A stretch of DNA of 52,555 nucleotides, from contig JAIMKV010000027.1 in assembly GCA_020692205.1 (NCBI GenBank), forward strand, positions 1-52,555. The letters run 5' to 3'. The notes below the pieces were generated by a model. That model had not been told where the DNA came from. It did no database searches and worked only from the letters and a program-made list of their open reading frames with translations. Below are positions 1 to 8,540 of this stretch, one piece after another. The number at the start of each line of letters is the position of its first letter. Position 1 is the stretch's first letter. A program made the translations under genes and the position numbers. This DNA is from Myxosarcina sp. GA_180221_E-2-1-MAG-40_15 (GTDB lineage Bacteria > Cyanobacteriota > Cyanobacteriia > Cyanobacteriales > Xenococcaceae).

Positions 1-1
1 T

Positions 2-190
2 GACAGCTTAATAGTTACCTTATTTAAGCCTTACTCCACTAGCTCAGAAGAAATTTTTGTAGTCGAGGGAATATTTAATGATGGCGATCGCGATTACGAA
101 GCTGGCACATTTATTCACTATCCTGTAGGTTCTAGCCATGTTCCTCAGTCAAATACAGGATGTATTCTGTTCGTATTTTATCCTAGTTGA
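2..190 (+). CDS. ChrR-like cupin domain protein, 3' part only
   Basis: The window opens inside a plus-strand reading frame that ends at a TGA at 188-190; the start lies outside. The 62 visible residues contain EEIFVVEGIFND, then a short turn, YEAGTFIHYP and GSSHVPQ. That is the C-terminal half of a ChrR-type cupin barrel, where the glutamate and the GSSH histidine are typical metal ligands. ChrR cupins are found in anti-sigma factors and as stand-alone sensors of singlet oxygen or peroxide; which kind this is cannot be told without the N-terminus. A hairpin terminator follows at 269-292. The family call is from motif likeness only. Confidence 0.6.
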   Translation, partial: DSLIVTLFKPYSTSSEEIFVVEGIFNDGDRDYEAGTFIHYPVGSSHVPQSNTGCILFVFYPS

Positions 191-268
191 AATTGGTAAC
201 AAATGCTAAAAATTAAACTAACTGTAAGAAATAAATAAGAGATATCGATTGAGAATATAAATAGCTAT

Positions 269-292
269 GGGGCAAATTAATGCCCCTGTTTT
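269..292 (+). terminator. Rho-independent terminator after the cupin gene
   Basis: GGGGCA (269-274) and TGCCCC (281-286) form a perfect 6-bp GC-rich stem with a 6-nt loop, followed by TGTTTTCC. It lies between the convergent cupin gene and ilvD, so it most likely ends the cupin transcript. Confidence 0.55.
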
Positions 293-307
293 CCTCTAAA
301 TTTAGTT

Positions 308-1996
308 TTAGCTATGCAAATTTAAGTCGGTTACTGCACCCAAACTACTAGAAGAAACTAGTTTGGCATATTTACCCAAAACACCTCTGGGATATTTAGT
401 CTGGCGTTGCTTCCATTGGCTATAGCGTTGAGCTAATTCTGCTTCATCAACATTAAGCTGTAACAATTTTTGTCGAGCATCAATAGTAATACTATCTCCT
501 TGATGAACTAAAGCAATTGTTCCGCCTACGGCAGCTTCGGGGGCAACATGACCGACAACCATGCCGTAAGTCCCGCCAGAGAAACGACCATCGGTAATTA
601 AGCCTACTGAGTCACCTAATCCAGCACCAATAATAGCGGAGGTGGGAGCTAGCATTTCTCGCATTCCTGGGCCACCTTTAGGACCTTCGTAACGGATCAC
701 AATTACATCACCAGCTTTGATTGTGCCGTCTAAGATTGCCGATAAACATTCTTCCTCTGATTCAAATACTCTAGCCGGACCAGTAATTACCGGGTTTTTT
801 ACGCCACTGATTTTAGCTACCGAGCCTTCACTAGCCAAATTACCTTTAAGAATTGCCAAGTGTCCTTCTGGGTATACAGGATTATCCCACTGACGAATCA
901 CATCCTGATCTGTAGGAGGATTTTCAGGAATATCTGCCAAAACTTCGGCAATAGTTTTACCAGTGACGGTTAAAGCATCTCCATGCAATAAGTCATGTAC
1001 CAGCAGCATCTTCATTACTTGAGGAATACCCCCCGCATTGTGCAAATCTACAGTCACATATCGCCCAGATGGCTTGAGGTTGCAGATTACAGGGACTCGC
1101 TTACGAATAGTTTCAAAATCGTCCAAAGTCAGTTCAACCCCGATCGTATTAGCGATCGCCAATAAATGCAGGACGGAGTTAGTCGAGCCGCCTACGGCCA
1201 TAATTACAGTTATGGCGTTTTCAAAAGCTTTACGAGTCAGAATTTGACTGGGTAATATTTGTTGCTTAATCGCTTCTACCAGAGCAAAAGCAGACTTTTC
1301 CGTACTTTCGGCTTTCTCTTCGTCTTCGGCTGCCATCGTCGAAGAATAAGGCAAGCTCATACCCATCGCTTCAAATGCCGAGGACATGGTATTGGCAGTA
1401 AACATTCCGCCACATGAACCCGCACCTGGACAAGCTTTATGTTCGATCGCATCTAGCTCAGCTTGATCAATTTTACCCGCGCTAAATTTTCCTACCGCTT
1501 CAAAGGCGCTGACTACGGTTAAATCTTCGCCGTTGTGTTTCCCTGGCTTAATTGTGCCACCGTAGACAAATATACTCGGAATATTCATTCTGGCGATCGC
1601 TAGCATTGCCCCAGGCATATTTTTATCGCAACCACCAATAGCTAGTACCGCATCCATACTCTGTCCGTTACAGACAGTTTCAATCGAGTCGGCAATTACA
1701 TCACGCGACACCAGGGAATACTTCATTCCTTCTGTACCCATCGAGATGCCATCACTGATCGTAATTGTGCCGAACATTTGAGGCATTGCCCCAGCGTCTT
1801 TTAATGCCGTTTCCGCTCGTAATGCGAGGGTATTTATGCCCATGTTGCAGGGAGTGATGGTGCTATACCCGTTAGCTAAACCAACGATCGGCTTATTAAA
1901 ATCATGGTCGCCAAAACCTACTGCCCGTAACATGGCACGATTTGGCGATCGCTGGTTACCTTGGGTTACTTCTTGGCTTCTTCGATTGTCAGACAT
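308..1996 (-). CDS. ilvD: Dihydroxy-acid dehydratase (IlvD)
   Basis: IlvD dehydrates 2,3-dihydroxy-isovalerate and -methylvalerate to the 2-oxo acids of valine, leucine and isoleucine synthesis in the cytosol. The product is full length (562 aa from the chosen start). It carries three conserved cysteines that ligate the Fe-S cluster: one in ITPCNMG near residue 50, one in GGCDKNMPG near 123, and one in [16 protein letters not shown] near 195. The frame opens with TTG-ATG. The ATG at 1996 is preferred because AGGAG lies 9 nt upstream, although the TTG one codon earlier is also reachable. It appears monocistronic. Family assignment is very secure. Confidence 0.96.
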   Translation of the reverse strand: MSDNRRSQEVTQGNQRSPNRAMLRAVGFGDHDFNKPIVGLANGYSTITPCNMGINTLALRAETALKDAGAMPQMFGTITISDGISMGTEGMKYSLVSRDVIADSIETVCNGQSMDAVLAIGGCDKNMPGAMLAIARMNIPSIFVYGGTIKPGKHNGEDLTVVSAFEAVGKFSAGKIDQAELDAIEHKACPGAGSCGGMFTANTMSSAFEAMGMSLPYSSTMAAEDEEKAESTEKSAFALVEAIKQQILPSQILTRKAFENAITVIMAVGGSTNSVLHLLAIANTIGVELTLDDFETIRKRVPVICNLKPSGRYVTVDLHNAGGIPQVMKMLLVHDLLHGDALTVTGKTIAEVLADIPENPPTDQDVIRQWDNPVYPEGHLAILKGNLASEGSVAKISGVKNPVITGPARVFESEEECLSAILDGTIKAGDVIVIRYEGPKGGPGMREMLAPTSAIIGAGLGDSVGLITDGRFSGGTYGMVVGHVAPEAAVGGTIALVHQGDSITIDARQKLLQLNVDEAELAQRYSQWKQRQTKYPRGVLGKYAKLVSSSSLGAVTDLNLHS

Positions 1997-2310
1997 CAAT
2001 TACATCTCCTATGGAATGGCAATCACCTTTAAGCAGCTATAAGCTTTAAGCTGTAATCTTTAAGCTAAGTAAGACTGAATTTCAAGTCATTTAACCTAAA
2101 GCCTCAACCCAAAGACTATCAGCCTCGGTTGAAAATCTATCTAAACGTACCATACCTAAATTTTTGCTCTAATGGCGATCGAGTTTACCAATTCTGGTTA
2201 TAGATAAAAGCTATTGACAGAGATCGTATGCAATTAAAAATTAGTCATTTTTAGTCTAACTGTTTGAGAATTAAAGATAGAAAATTTGGCGTGGCAACTT
2301 AGATATAATT
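1997..2310. other. Intergenic leader region upstream of ilvD
   Basis: About 310 bases between ilvD and the terminator of the HCP gene. It must hold the ilvD promoter. AGCTT/AAGCT-rich short repeats occur at about 2030-2070 just upstream of the gene. No open frame, RNA gene or clear -35/-10 pair was found. Confidence 0.4.
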
Positions 2311-2351
2311 AGCAAAAAACATGGATATTCGTATCTAAAACGAATATCCAT
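2311..2351 (-). terminator. Terminator of the HCP transcript
   Basis: ATGGATATTCG (2321-2331) and CGAATATCCAT (2341-2351) form a perfect 11-bp stem with a 9-nt loop. On the minus strand it is followed by GTTTTTTG, the usual intrinsic-terminator layout. It lies about 110 nt downstream of the helical carotenoid protein stop codon and before ilvD. Confidence 0.7.
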
Positions 2352-2462
2352 ATAATTAATCTTTCTTGGCAAATTTAGCGGTAAACACCGCAAAAGTTAG
2401 CTTTTTTCTGCATCACTATGTTTTTGTGCCTACCTCAATCAAGTTAGCTAAAAGCGAAGAGA

Positions 2463-2945
2463 TTAAATATCTGCACCAGATTTTGGTTCTGCACCAGCCT
2501 CAACTACTGCATCTCTAAGAAAAGTAATTTGTTGGTCAAATTCCATTGCTTCAATTTGCGATAGCAGCTCAGTTACACCGCCGCTTGGTTGATAGTTATC
2601 TGGCATCGGAATAATTGTTCCAGCTTCCATTCCTTGTGCCAAACGATACCAGAAATATAGCTTGCTATTTTCACTGAAAGAACCATACTCACGCGAGATT
2701 AAACTATCTTGCGATTCGATAATTTTACGCTGCACGTCTAATTGTTCTTCGTGGGATAATTCTTTTACTTGGTTAAACAAACCCTCAACGATTTCATCTG
2801 CTGCCGCTCCTGGTGCTGCGGGAGTTACAGATGTACCCATCTTAGTGTAGACGTACCAAAGCAAAGCTAGTTTGTCATCTGTTGATAGATTACCGTAAGA
2901 AGCAAGCGCACGCGATATATTTTGCTCTGAAGTGCCTGTAGCCAT
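2463..2945 (-). CDS. Helical carotenoid protein (OCP N-terminal domain homologue)
   Basis: A 160-aa stand-alone homologue of the all-helical N-terminal domain of orange carotenoid protein. HCPs bind a keto-carotenoid and, depending on clade, quench singlet oxygen or phycobilisome excitation. Counterparts of the OCP carotenoid-tunnel residues are visible: W30 and Y33 in LALLWYVY (OCP W41, Y44), W99 in YFWYRL (OCP W110) and R144 in ITFLRD (OCP R155). Translation is placed at the ATG at 2945; an in-frame TTG at 2957 sits almost on top of the GGAG motif. A CTD homologue lies directly upstream on the same strand (239-bp gap). The HCP-CTDH neighbourhood is known in cyanobacteria and suggests an OCP-like two-part photoswitch. 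The HCP clade cannot be set by eye. Confidence 0.92.
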   Translation of the reverse strand: MATGTSEQNISRALASYGNLSTDDKLALLWYVYTKMGTSVTPAAPGAAADEIVEGLFNQVKELSHEEQLDVQRKIIESQDSLISREYGSFSENSKLYFWYRLAQGMEAGTIIPMPDNYQPSGGVTELLSQIEAMEFDQQITFLRDAVVEAGAEPKSGADI

Positions 2946-3184
2946 ATTGTTTTTCAATCTCCGATTTATATTTTTTTAAGCTTTAGCTTGTTAAAGCTGT
3001 TAGTTACTAAGCTATTGATTTTTGGCATGACAGGGAACTATAACAAGATAGATAACTATTTAGGTTTACCTTCGACTAAAGATAGAGATATTAATATCTG
3101 TCAATTAAAAGTATCTGCTTGAGATTGTCAGATTGCTGAGGATTTAGGATTCTTCGATCCCCGATTATAGTTAGTCAAAAAGTA

Positions 3185-3601
3185 TTAGCGATCGCGTTTA
3201 TTTTGTAATCCGAGTAACTCTTGAGGAGATGCTAATAACTTAATTTCGGCTGTAGTGATTTGGCGATCAGCATTAAGAGTAAAGTTCCAGGCTACATTGA
3301 CGCTAAACAGAGAGGTTTTAACTTTTCCTAAGATCTTGTATTTGGCAAAATCAGCTTCAGTTTCCTTGATTCCTTGCTTGGGTAGCAACTTCATTCCCTT
3401 GGCTTCTTTTGTTAAATAAGCGGCGATTTTCTCTTTACCCACCAATGATTTTTCAAAGGGTGCTAGCAATTCTCCTGCTTCGGCAAATAAAGCTGCTGTG
3501 GTTGCAAATTCTTCTTGATTGATAGTGACGAAGTAATTAATCAGCGCTGATTCTGTTATTCCTTTGATGGCTAAAGAAGGCTTGGTTTCAATGTCGGTCA
3601 T
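3185..3601 (-). CDS. OCP C-terminal domain homologue (CTDH), NTF2-like carotenoid carrier
   Basis: A 138-aa NTF2-fold protein related to the C-terminal domain of OCP. CTDHs dimerise around a ketocarotenoid and hand it to HCPs or to the OCP N-terminal domain. Equivalents of two OCP ligands are present: Y23 in LINYF (OCP Y201) and W105 in VAWNF (OCP W288). The position of OCP W277 is leucine here (TSLF, L98). The protein contains no cysteine at all, so a disulfide-linked dimer is impossible. It is read just before the HCP gene on the same strand and is probably co-expressed with it. The family call is firm; the functional state is inferred. Confidence 0.9.
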   Translation of the reverse strand: MTDIETKPSLAIKGITESALINYFVTINQEEFATTAALFAEAGELLAPFEKSLVGKEKIAAYLTKEAKGMKLLPKQGIKETEADFAKYKILGKVKTSLFSVNVAWNFTLNADRQITTAEIKLLASPQELLGLQNKRDR

Positions 3602-3827
3602 AAAGCAAAGATTTTAGGTAACTTTAGATAGAACTTAGACTATGGCTAGGTGCGATCGCTTCTATCTAAAGGTTTATAATTTTACCAGGTTGACCGAAAA
3701 GTCATCGATTTTGTCTGCCAGGATAGGTAGAAATAAGGCAGATATTAATTATTTGTCTGATGTTAGATGATGTGTTCAAAAATATTAAATAAATAATTAT
3801 GTATGCAGTCAGTAATGCAGCAATAAA

Positions 3828-4850
3828 ATGTGGAAACACTTAAATAACAGTCAGTTAGTTCGCTACCTGCTAATATTTGCCCTTGGTTGGGTACTCGTGC
3901 AGGTACTAGCGTACTTTGAAGCCGTCTTAATAATTTTTGTTTTCGCAGCCATACTGGCATTTTTGCTTAACTATCCAGTTATTTGGGTTTCTCGCTTCAT
4001 CCCGCGATGGTTGGCGGTTATAATCGTATTTTTGCTGGCACTGTTAATTTTAGGTACTTTAACGGCAACAGTGGGCTTGACGATCGTTTCCCAGATACAG
4101 CAAATGCTGGAACAAGCCCCCCAACTTTTAGATAGCGCGATCGCCTTGCTCAAAAATTTACCTTTTGTGCAGAGTGAGAATATTACTATCGATTTCAATA
4201 CTTTTGAAGCGCAGTTACGCGAACAAGCTCTTAATTTAGTTGGTACGGGATTAACGACAATTCAAAATCTGCTACTGAGTCTACTCGACCTAGTTTTAAT
4301 TATTGTGGTCGCCTTTTTTATGTTGCTAGATGGAAAACCCTTGTGGAACTTTGCTATGCGCGTTGTGCCTTCGCATTTACGATCGGAACTTACAGTTACC
4401 ATTGCTAAGAACTTTCTCGGCTTCTTTTGGGGTAGATTGCTACTATCGATTTTTTTTGGCGTGTCGGCATTTCTGGTGTTTATTATCCTAGGAGTTCCCT
4501 ATGCTTTGGCATTGGCGGCGATCGCTGGTGTTTTCGATCTAATTCCTGGTATTGGTGCGACTTTGGGTATTGGTCTAATTTCTCTAATTATCTTACCTCA
4601 AGGAATTTTGCTTAGTCTCAAAGTGTTAATTGGCTGCATTTTGCTGCAACAGGTTGAGGAAAATCTACTGATGCCCAGAATTATGCAGGGTTCGATTAAC
4701 ATGAATCCAGTGGTGATGTTCTTAGCGTTGTTAATCGGTGCCAGAATTGCTGGATTGGTTGGTGTGTTTCTCTCAATCCCGATTGCTGGAGTATTAATTA
4801 GTCTTCTAGACATCGATGAAATGCGTGGTGAAGACGCAAATGAGACTTAA
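3828..4850 (+). CDS. AI-2E family transporter (UPF0118/PerM-like membrane permease)
   Basis: A 340-aa integral membrane protein with the layout of the AI-2E exporter/permease family: two N-terminal helices (about residues 10-45), a third near 60-85, a soluble stretch with helices (about 90-140), and a C-terminal block of five or so helices containing the family signatures GVPYALALA, PGIGATLG and IPIAGVL. Family members have been linked to autoinducer-2 export, Na+/H+ exchange or polyamine passage; the substrate here is unknown. It stands alone on the plus strand, divergent from CTDH with a 226-bp spacer. The ATG at 3828 gives a start just before the first hydrophobic helix. Confidence 0.85.
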   Translation: MWKHLNNSQLVRYLLIFALGWVLVQVLAYFEAVLIIFVFAAILAFLLNYPVIWVSRFIPRWLAVIIVFLLALLILGTLTATVGLTIVSQIQQMLEQAPQLLDSAIALLKNLPFVQSENITIDFNTFEAQLREQALNLVGTGLTTIQNLLLSLLDLVLIIVVAFFMLLDGKPLWNFAMRVVPSHLRSELTVTIAKNFLGFFWGRLLLSIFFGVSAFLVFIILGVPYALALAAIAGVFDLIPGIGATLGIGLISLIILPQGILLSLKVLIGCILLQQVEENLLMPRIMQGSINMNPVVMFLALLIGARIAGLVGVFLSIPIAGVLISLLDIDEMRGEDANET

Positions 4851-4980
4851 AGTAGGGACTGGCTTTAGCTGCTGACAATTATCTAATTGATTGTTGGCGA
4901 TCGCCTTAGCTCGGAAGGAAATTATTCTATGATTAAAGCATGAGAGCTTTGCTTAACTTGTTTGGGACATTGAAAAAAAT

Positions 4981-5229
4981 ATGTTTTTAATAGCTACAAG
5001 ACTGATTACCCTATTAGCGATCGCCTATTTATTCGGTTTGTTAGTAGCTTGGTTGTTCTCGTTGTTTAATTCTGATAACGGTGGTGATGACTTCAGGGGC
5101 GATGATCCCATTTCTCCCCAACCACCAGAACCAGGAAGATACATTGAGCCAACAACAGGCAAAAAGCGGCTGGTAGAAGTCGATGAATCTTACTATCTTG
5201 AAGAATTCGATTTAAGCAATAAAAAGTAG
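4981..5229 (+). CDS. Small conserved-type membrane protein, unknown function
   Basis: An 82-aa protein with one strongly hydrophobic N-terminal helix (about residues 3-28) followed by an acidic, proline-rich soluble tail (DDPISPQPPEPG) ending in an acidic stretch (VEVDESYYLEEFDL). It resembles short one-helix proteins annotated as hypothetical in many cyanobacteria; no function is recognised. It lies 130 bp after the AI-2E-type permease on the same strand and is followed at once by a strong hairpin. No clear ribosome-binding site precedes the ATG. Confidence 0.65.
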   Translation: MFLIATRLITLLAIAYLFGLLVAWLFSLFNSDNGGDDFRGDDPISPQPPEPGRYIEPTTGKKRLVEVDESYYLEEFDLSNKK

Positions 5230-5243
5230 ATTCAAAAAGATAC

Positions 5244-5281
5244 TAGGCAAGGTAAAGAACATAAATTCTTTACCTTGCCTA
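5244..5281. terminator. Perfect 16-bp hairpin between convergent genes
   Basis: Bases 5244-5259 and 5266-5281 are exact inverted repeats around a 6-nt loop. It lies 15 nt after the small membrane protein and about 120 nt beyond the end of the convergent chelatase gene, so it could terminate from either side. No long T-run follows on either strand. Confidence 0.6.
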
Positions 5282-5402
5282 ACTTACCACATTTGAAACC
5301 AACTCCCTCTAGTATCTAGGCTGCAAATAACCTTTTCTATGGCTTGATAGCTAGTTTGACAGACAAAAATTGAAATTTACCTTTAAATTATCAGGCTGTT
5401 GC

Positions 5403-6377
5403 TTAAGGCGTTTTCCAAATACGCTGATGATAATCTTCTAACTTGGCATAAGGATCGTTATTGCCGTGATCATGACCATGTCCGTGTCCATGTCCGTGTC
5501 CGTGTTCATCTGCTGCTGCAAGACGAAACTTACACATTTCACAGTTCATTGCCACTCGACCTAACTGCGCTTCAATTTCTCGTTCTCTAAATACCTGTAG
5601 TAATTGAGAGGCAATTCCCATTTCTGGCAAACAGACAAAATCAATCTCTGGATGCTGTTCTTCTTGTTGAGCGGTAAGGTTAAAAATCTTTTCCATTAAA
5701 GTTCCCGTAAACAAGAAATAAGGCAAAACAATTATCCGTTTTGCCTGATACATATATGCCCGACGAAAACCTTCTTCTAAACGAGGATGAGTAATACCAA
5801 TAAAGCAAGTTTCTACTGTCTTGTAGCCACTTCCTTCCCAAATAATTCGCGCTAGTTTACAGACATCGCCATTAGCATCAGGATCGCTCGATCCTCTACC
5901 AACAAATAGAATTACTGTATCTTCACGGGAAATATTACGAGGGTTATTTTCTGGCTGGTCTAATTCTGCCAGGCGATCTCGCCACAGTTCGATAATTTTT
6001 GGGGTAATCCCAAAGTGACGACCATAACTAAAGTTAATCTGAGGATAGGGCGATCGCGATTTATCTAATTCATTAGTTACGTCAAACTTATTGTGCCTGG
6101 CGGCAAACAACAAGATCGGCAAAGCAGTAATCTCTGTATAGCCTCGTTTAATACAAGCCTCCACTCCCTGCTGAATTGTGGGTTTAGTTAATTCCAGAAA
6201 ACAGGGAATTACGGGACGAGAAGTGTCTAATTTCTGGTAAGTTTCCACAAAATCCAAGAAAGTCTGCCTGCCGCGATCGCTTCTAGTACCGTGACCAATT
6301 GCCAGCAAAGGTCTTTGGTAGGGTAAAGTAGGCAGTTGAAGAGAATTGAGATTTGGTTGAATCAAAGAATTGACCAT
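5403..6377 (-). CDS. cbiX: CbiX-type sirohydrochlorin cobaltochelatase with His-rich tail
   Basis: A 324-aa protein of the long, two-domain CbiX class, which inserts Co2+ (in some relatives Ni2+ or Fe2+) into sirohydrochlorin on the route to cobalamin or related tetrapyrroles. The first domain opens with [13 protein letters not shown], whose His is the usual catalytic/metal ligand. A second CbiX-like half begins with [16 protein letters not shown]. The C-terminal 35 residues include six HG/HD repeats (about residues 289-302), a probable metal-binding segment. A cobalamin riboswitch lies directly upstream (6410-6565), which supports a cobalt/B12 role. A GAGG motif 11 nt before the ATG supports the start. 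Confidence 0.9.
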   Translation of the reverse strand: MVNSLIQPNLNSLQLPTLPYQRPLLAIGHGTRSDRGRQTFLDFVETYQKLDTSRPVIPCFLELTKPTIQQGVEACIKRGYTEITALPILLFAARHNKFDVTNELDKSRSPYPQINFSYGRHFGITPKIIELWRDRLAELDQPENNPRNISREDTVILFVGRGSSDPDANGDVCKLARIIWEGSGYKTVETCFIGITHPRLEEGFRRAYMYQAKRIIVLPYFLFTGTLMEKIFNLTAQQEEQHPEIDFVCLPEMGIASQLLQVFREREIEAQLGRVAMNCEMCKFRLAAADEHGHGHGHGHGHDHGNNDPYAKLEDYHQRIWKTP

Positions 6378-6409
6378 GAATTATCTGTACCTCGCAGATT
6401 AGTTGATTT

Positions 6410-6565
6410 GGCTAGTTATTGCGCTCGGCGGGCATCCTGACTCAGAGATCTACATTTTAGAGCTATCTCATTACAGTTGCGGGACAGCGTTGGACTTGCA
6501 CCAAACTTTCCCCATTGCTTTTAATGGCTGTTACCCATTAAAACCGACGTTTAGTTTATCTAGCC
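6410..6565 (-). ncRNA. Cobalamin (adenosylcobalamin-type) riboswitch
   Basis: On the minus strand the region contains the hallmark B12-riboswitch core: GGTGCAAGTCC, then AACGCTGTCCCGC, AACTGTAATGAG, and finally GAGTCAGGATGCCCGCC. GGCTAG (6410-6415) and CTAGCC (6560-6565) pair to close the P1 stem. The element ends about 33 nt before the ATG of the chelatase, close to its GAGG ribosome-binding site. B12 binding could therefore act by hiding the ribosome-binding site (inference). The identification from conserved motifs is very secure. Confidence 0.95.
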
Positions 6566-6630
6566 TACTAATACTACTCTTAATTTAGGCTAACTCAAGC
6601 GAAAATTTAGCTTAAGTTTTGATCAATAAA

Positions 6631-6680
6631 AAATAAAGAGTCTGGTTGAATGCGTAATTGTTCAACTAGACTCTTTATTT
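6631..6680 (-). terminator. Terminator of the hliP gene
   Basis: Bases 6631-6650 and 6661-6680 form a 20-bp stem, broken only by one G/T pair, around a 10-nt loop. On the minus strand it is followed by TTTATTG, about 70 nt after the HliP stop codon. It separates hliP from the riboswitch-chelatase transcript. Confidence 0.75.
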
Positions 6681-6748
6681 ATTCAGAATGTATTTAATTT
6701 ATCAGTGCAAACGTGCGGTCTTTCTTTTAAGTTAGGCAGTTATTGAGA

Positions 6749-6892
6749 CTACATGAGTCCTAACTGACCGAGAATTCCTTGACCAGTAAAATATTCAACA
6801 GCCATAGCTGCAACAAAACCGATCATTGCTAAACGACCGTTCCAGACTTCTGAAAATCGAGTAAAGCCGAACTTGTTTTCTTGGGTTTCCAT
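6749..6892 (-). CDS. hli: High-light-inducible one-helix protein (HliP/SCP)
   Basis: A 47-aa single-helix chlorophyll-binding protein. It contains the Hlip core FSEVWNGRLAMIGF (ExxNxR-type chlorophyll ligands E and N) followed by VEYFTGQG. Such proteins bind chlorophyll and carotenoid in the thylakoid, accompany photosystem II assembly and dissipate excess energy. GAGGT lies 8 nt before the ATG, and a strong terminator follows the stop. It sits among the SOD, FRP and OCP genes, consistent with a stress role. No clear HLR1 (RpaB) box was seen upstream. Confidence 0.93.
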   Translation of the reverse strand: METQENKFGFTRFSEVWNGRLAMIGFVAAMAVEYFTGQGILGQLGLM

Positions 6893-7150
6893 CAGTTTTG
6901 ACCTCATTAAGAATTTGTACCTACCATTATAAGTAATATAAATTTTTGTTGCAACAAATTTACAAACTGCTTGGTAATAAGGTTATTTAGTTAACAAACA
7001 TTGAGATCGCGGTTTTTAATTTAAACTTTTGCTACAAGTGCTTGACTAAAGCAATTATAGCTGATTTGATAAAACTGAAGCTTAGTTGAGTAATGTCACA
7101 GATTGTTTCATCGTCTCCAATAACCTAGTCCCTAGCTAAAGTTAGGCAAA

Positions 7151-7366
7151 TTAGACCGATACAAATTCTTGATCTATCCATTGTTTGGCTCTTCTAATTG
7201 CATCCATAGGAGTTGTGGCACTAGGAACTGCAACAGCACAACCTTGAGCATGGTTAACCCAGGCTGCATAAATACAATGTCCGTCGGATTGATCGCGGTC
7301 AATTTCTATTTTGCAGCCACGATAAGCAAAAGAAAGAATAATCTGAGGATAATGAGGTTCGGTCAT
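7151..7366 (-). CDS. Small hypothetical protein (71 aa)
   Basis: A 71-aa soluble protein with a beta-rich first half (QIILSFAYRGCKIEIDRD), a GHCIYAAWV segment and a C-terminal helix (PMDAIRRAKQWIDQEF). It looks like a compact alpha/beta protein. I do not recognise a named family, although similar short proteins are annotated as hypothetical in cyanobacteria. The ATG at 7366 has no obvious Shine-Dalgarno motif. It lies between HliP and the next small gene on the same strand. Confidence 0.6.
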   Translation of the reverse strand: MTEPHYPQIILSFAYRGCKIEIDRDQSDGHCIYAAWVNHAQGCAVAVPSATTPMDAIRRAKQWIDQEFVSV

Positions 7367-7442
7367 AATATGTGTGTGGTTTTTTAAAAAACTCCACGGT
7401 AAGTAAGATTAAGTAATTAAGTTGGTTGTTTTGGTTACCTCG

Positions 7443-7574
7443 TCAGTTTTTATTTTTATCTCTTGCTTCAACAATTTCCCAAACTTCTGGCCATCTTTGA
7501 GCAATCATGGCCATCATTTTATTTAATTGCCATTGAGAAATGCGGTTATTTTGATTATTTTTGGGTTGATTCAT
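7443..7574 (-). CDS. Very small hypothetical protein (43 aa) downstream of sodB
   Basis: A 43-codon frame with a plausible protein-like composition: polar N-terminus (MNQPKNNQNN), then a helix rich in Met, Trp and Ile (QLNKMMAMIAQRWPEVWEIV), then a charged end. It is read in the same direction as sodB, starting 88 bp after its stop, with hairpins between. No clear ribosome-binding site is seen. No family is recognised; conservation in related genomes would decide whether it is real. Confidence 0.45.
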   Translation of the reverse strand: MNQPKNNQNNRISQWQLNKMMAMIAQRWPEVWEIVEARDKNKN

Positions 7575-7599
7575 AATTGCTTAAGAGTAAATTAATCAA

Positions 7600-7647
7600 G
7601 CGGATATGTAGTTAAATATCCGCCTCGTAATGGCCTTTTTAAGGCGG
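7600..7647 (-). terminator. Overlapping hairpins after sodB
   Basis: GCGGATAT (7600-7607) pairs with ATATCCGC (7616-7623). The same arm CCGCCT (7620-7625) can instead pair with AGGCGG (7642-7647). The two alternatives are mutually exclusive and lie directly downstream of the SOD stop codon. This is probably the transcript end of sodB, without a long T-run. Confidence 0.4.
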
Positions 7648-7662
7648 AGTAACGTTCACTAC

Positions 7663-8262
7663 TTATGCAGCAGCTAAATTTTGAGCGACAAAATCCCAGT
7701 TAACTAGCTTACCGATGAAATTATCGATATAAGCAGGACGTTTATTCTGGTAATCAAGATAGTAGGCGTGTTCCCAAACATCCATAGTTAATAAAGGAAC
7801 TTGCTCACTAGTTAGAGGATTATCAGCATTAAGAGTCTTAGTAACTTTGAGAGTATCGCCATCTAGCACTAACCAAGCCCAACCGCTACCAAACTGAGTT
7901 GCACCTGCATTTTTAAAAGCTTCAACAAACTGCTCAAAACTACCAAAGTCTGCCTCAATTTTTTTAGCTAATTCTCCCTTGGGGGTAGCATTGCCATTTG
8001 GTTTCATACAGTGCCAATAAAAAGTATGATTCCAAGCTTGAGCCGCATTATTAAATAGTCCGCTTTTACTTTCGTCTCCGGCTATTGCTTTGATAACTTC
8101 TTCAATTGGTTTGCTATCCCATTGCGTATCTTTAACCGCGTCATTGTATTTGCTGACATATGCAGCATGGTGTTTATCATGATGAAATTCCAGAGTGCTT
8201 TGAGAAATTAATGGTTCTAATGCCGTGTAATCGTAGGGAAGAGATGGTAATTCGTAAGCCAT
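7663..8262 (-). CDS. sodB: Superoxide dismutase, iron type
   Basis: A 199-aa Fe/Mn-family superoxide dismutase that converts superoxide to O2 and H2O2. Metal ligands are all in place: H27 (FHHDKHH), H79 (AWNHTFYW), D161 and H165 (DVWEHAYYLDYQNKRP). AQAWNHTFYWHCM, GSGWAWL and the short soluble form without a signal sequence point to the cytosolic FeSOD. The start follows a GAGAGGA ribosome-binding motif by about 9 nt. It lies between hliP and frp on the same strand, in a stress-defence neighbourhood. Confidence 0.95.
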   Translation of the reverse strand: MAYELPSLPYDYTALEPLISQSTLEFHHDKHHAAYVSKYNDAVKDTQWDSKPIEEVIKAIAGDESKSGLFNNAAQAWNHTFYWHCMKPNGNATPKGELAKKIEADFGSFEQFVEAFKNAGATQFGSGWAWLVLDGDTLKVTKTLNADNPLTSEQVPLLTMDVWEHAYYLDYQNKRPAYIDNFIGKLVNWDFVAQNLAAA

Positions 8263-8406
8263 GGATATTCGTCCTCTCTCTAAAAAATACGTGTTGAAGT
8301 TGAGGAATATTAGAGTCTGCTTTCAGATAATTAGCTTTAGATAACAGATTGCGAGCCTCTTCCTAACTTCTTTGTCGATAGTATCGTAGTTTTGAGCGAC
8401 GCAAAA

Positions 8407-8467
8407 TCCTCATCCCCAGGAGGGGGAGTGGAGAGTATATAGAGAGGATATATTGAGTTAATCCAGT
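8407..8467. repeat. IS-end-like repeat, copy 1
   Basis: Contains the small hairpin TCCCC-AGGAG-GGGGA followed by an AG/AT-rich stretch to TTAATCCAG. It matches 10614-10675 at roughly 70% over about 55 ungapped bases, read by eye. It lies just downstream of the tnpB relic, as expected for the right end of an IS200/IS605-type element. Confidence 0.55.
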
Positions 8468-8540
8468 AAAGTAGTCAGCGCAGGCATCGTCTTCCGCGGT
8501 CACAGATTATCTCGGTTCCGCTTAACGGGATTCCGTCGTC

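Noticed and set aside
6403-6588. 61-codon plus-strand frame
   Set aside because: It lies entirely across the cobalamin riboswitch, whose conserved bases explain the sequence.
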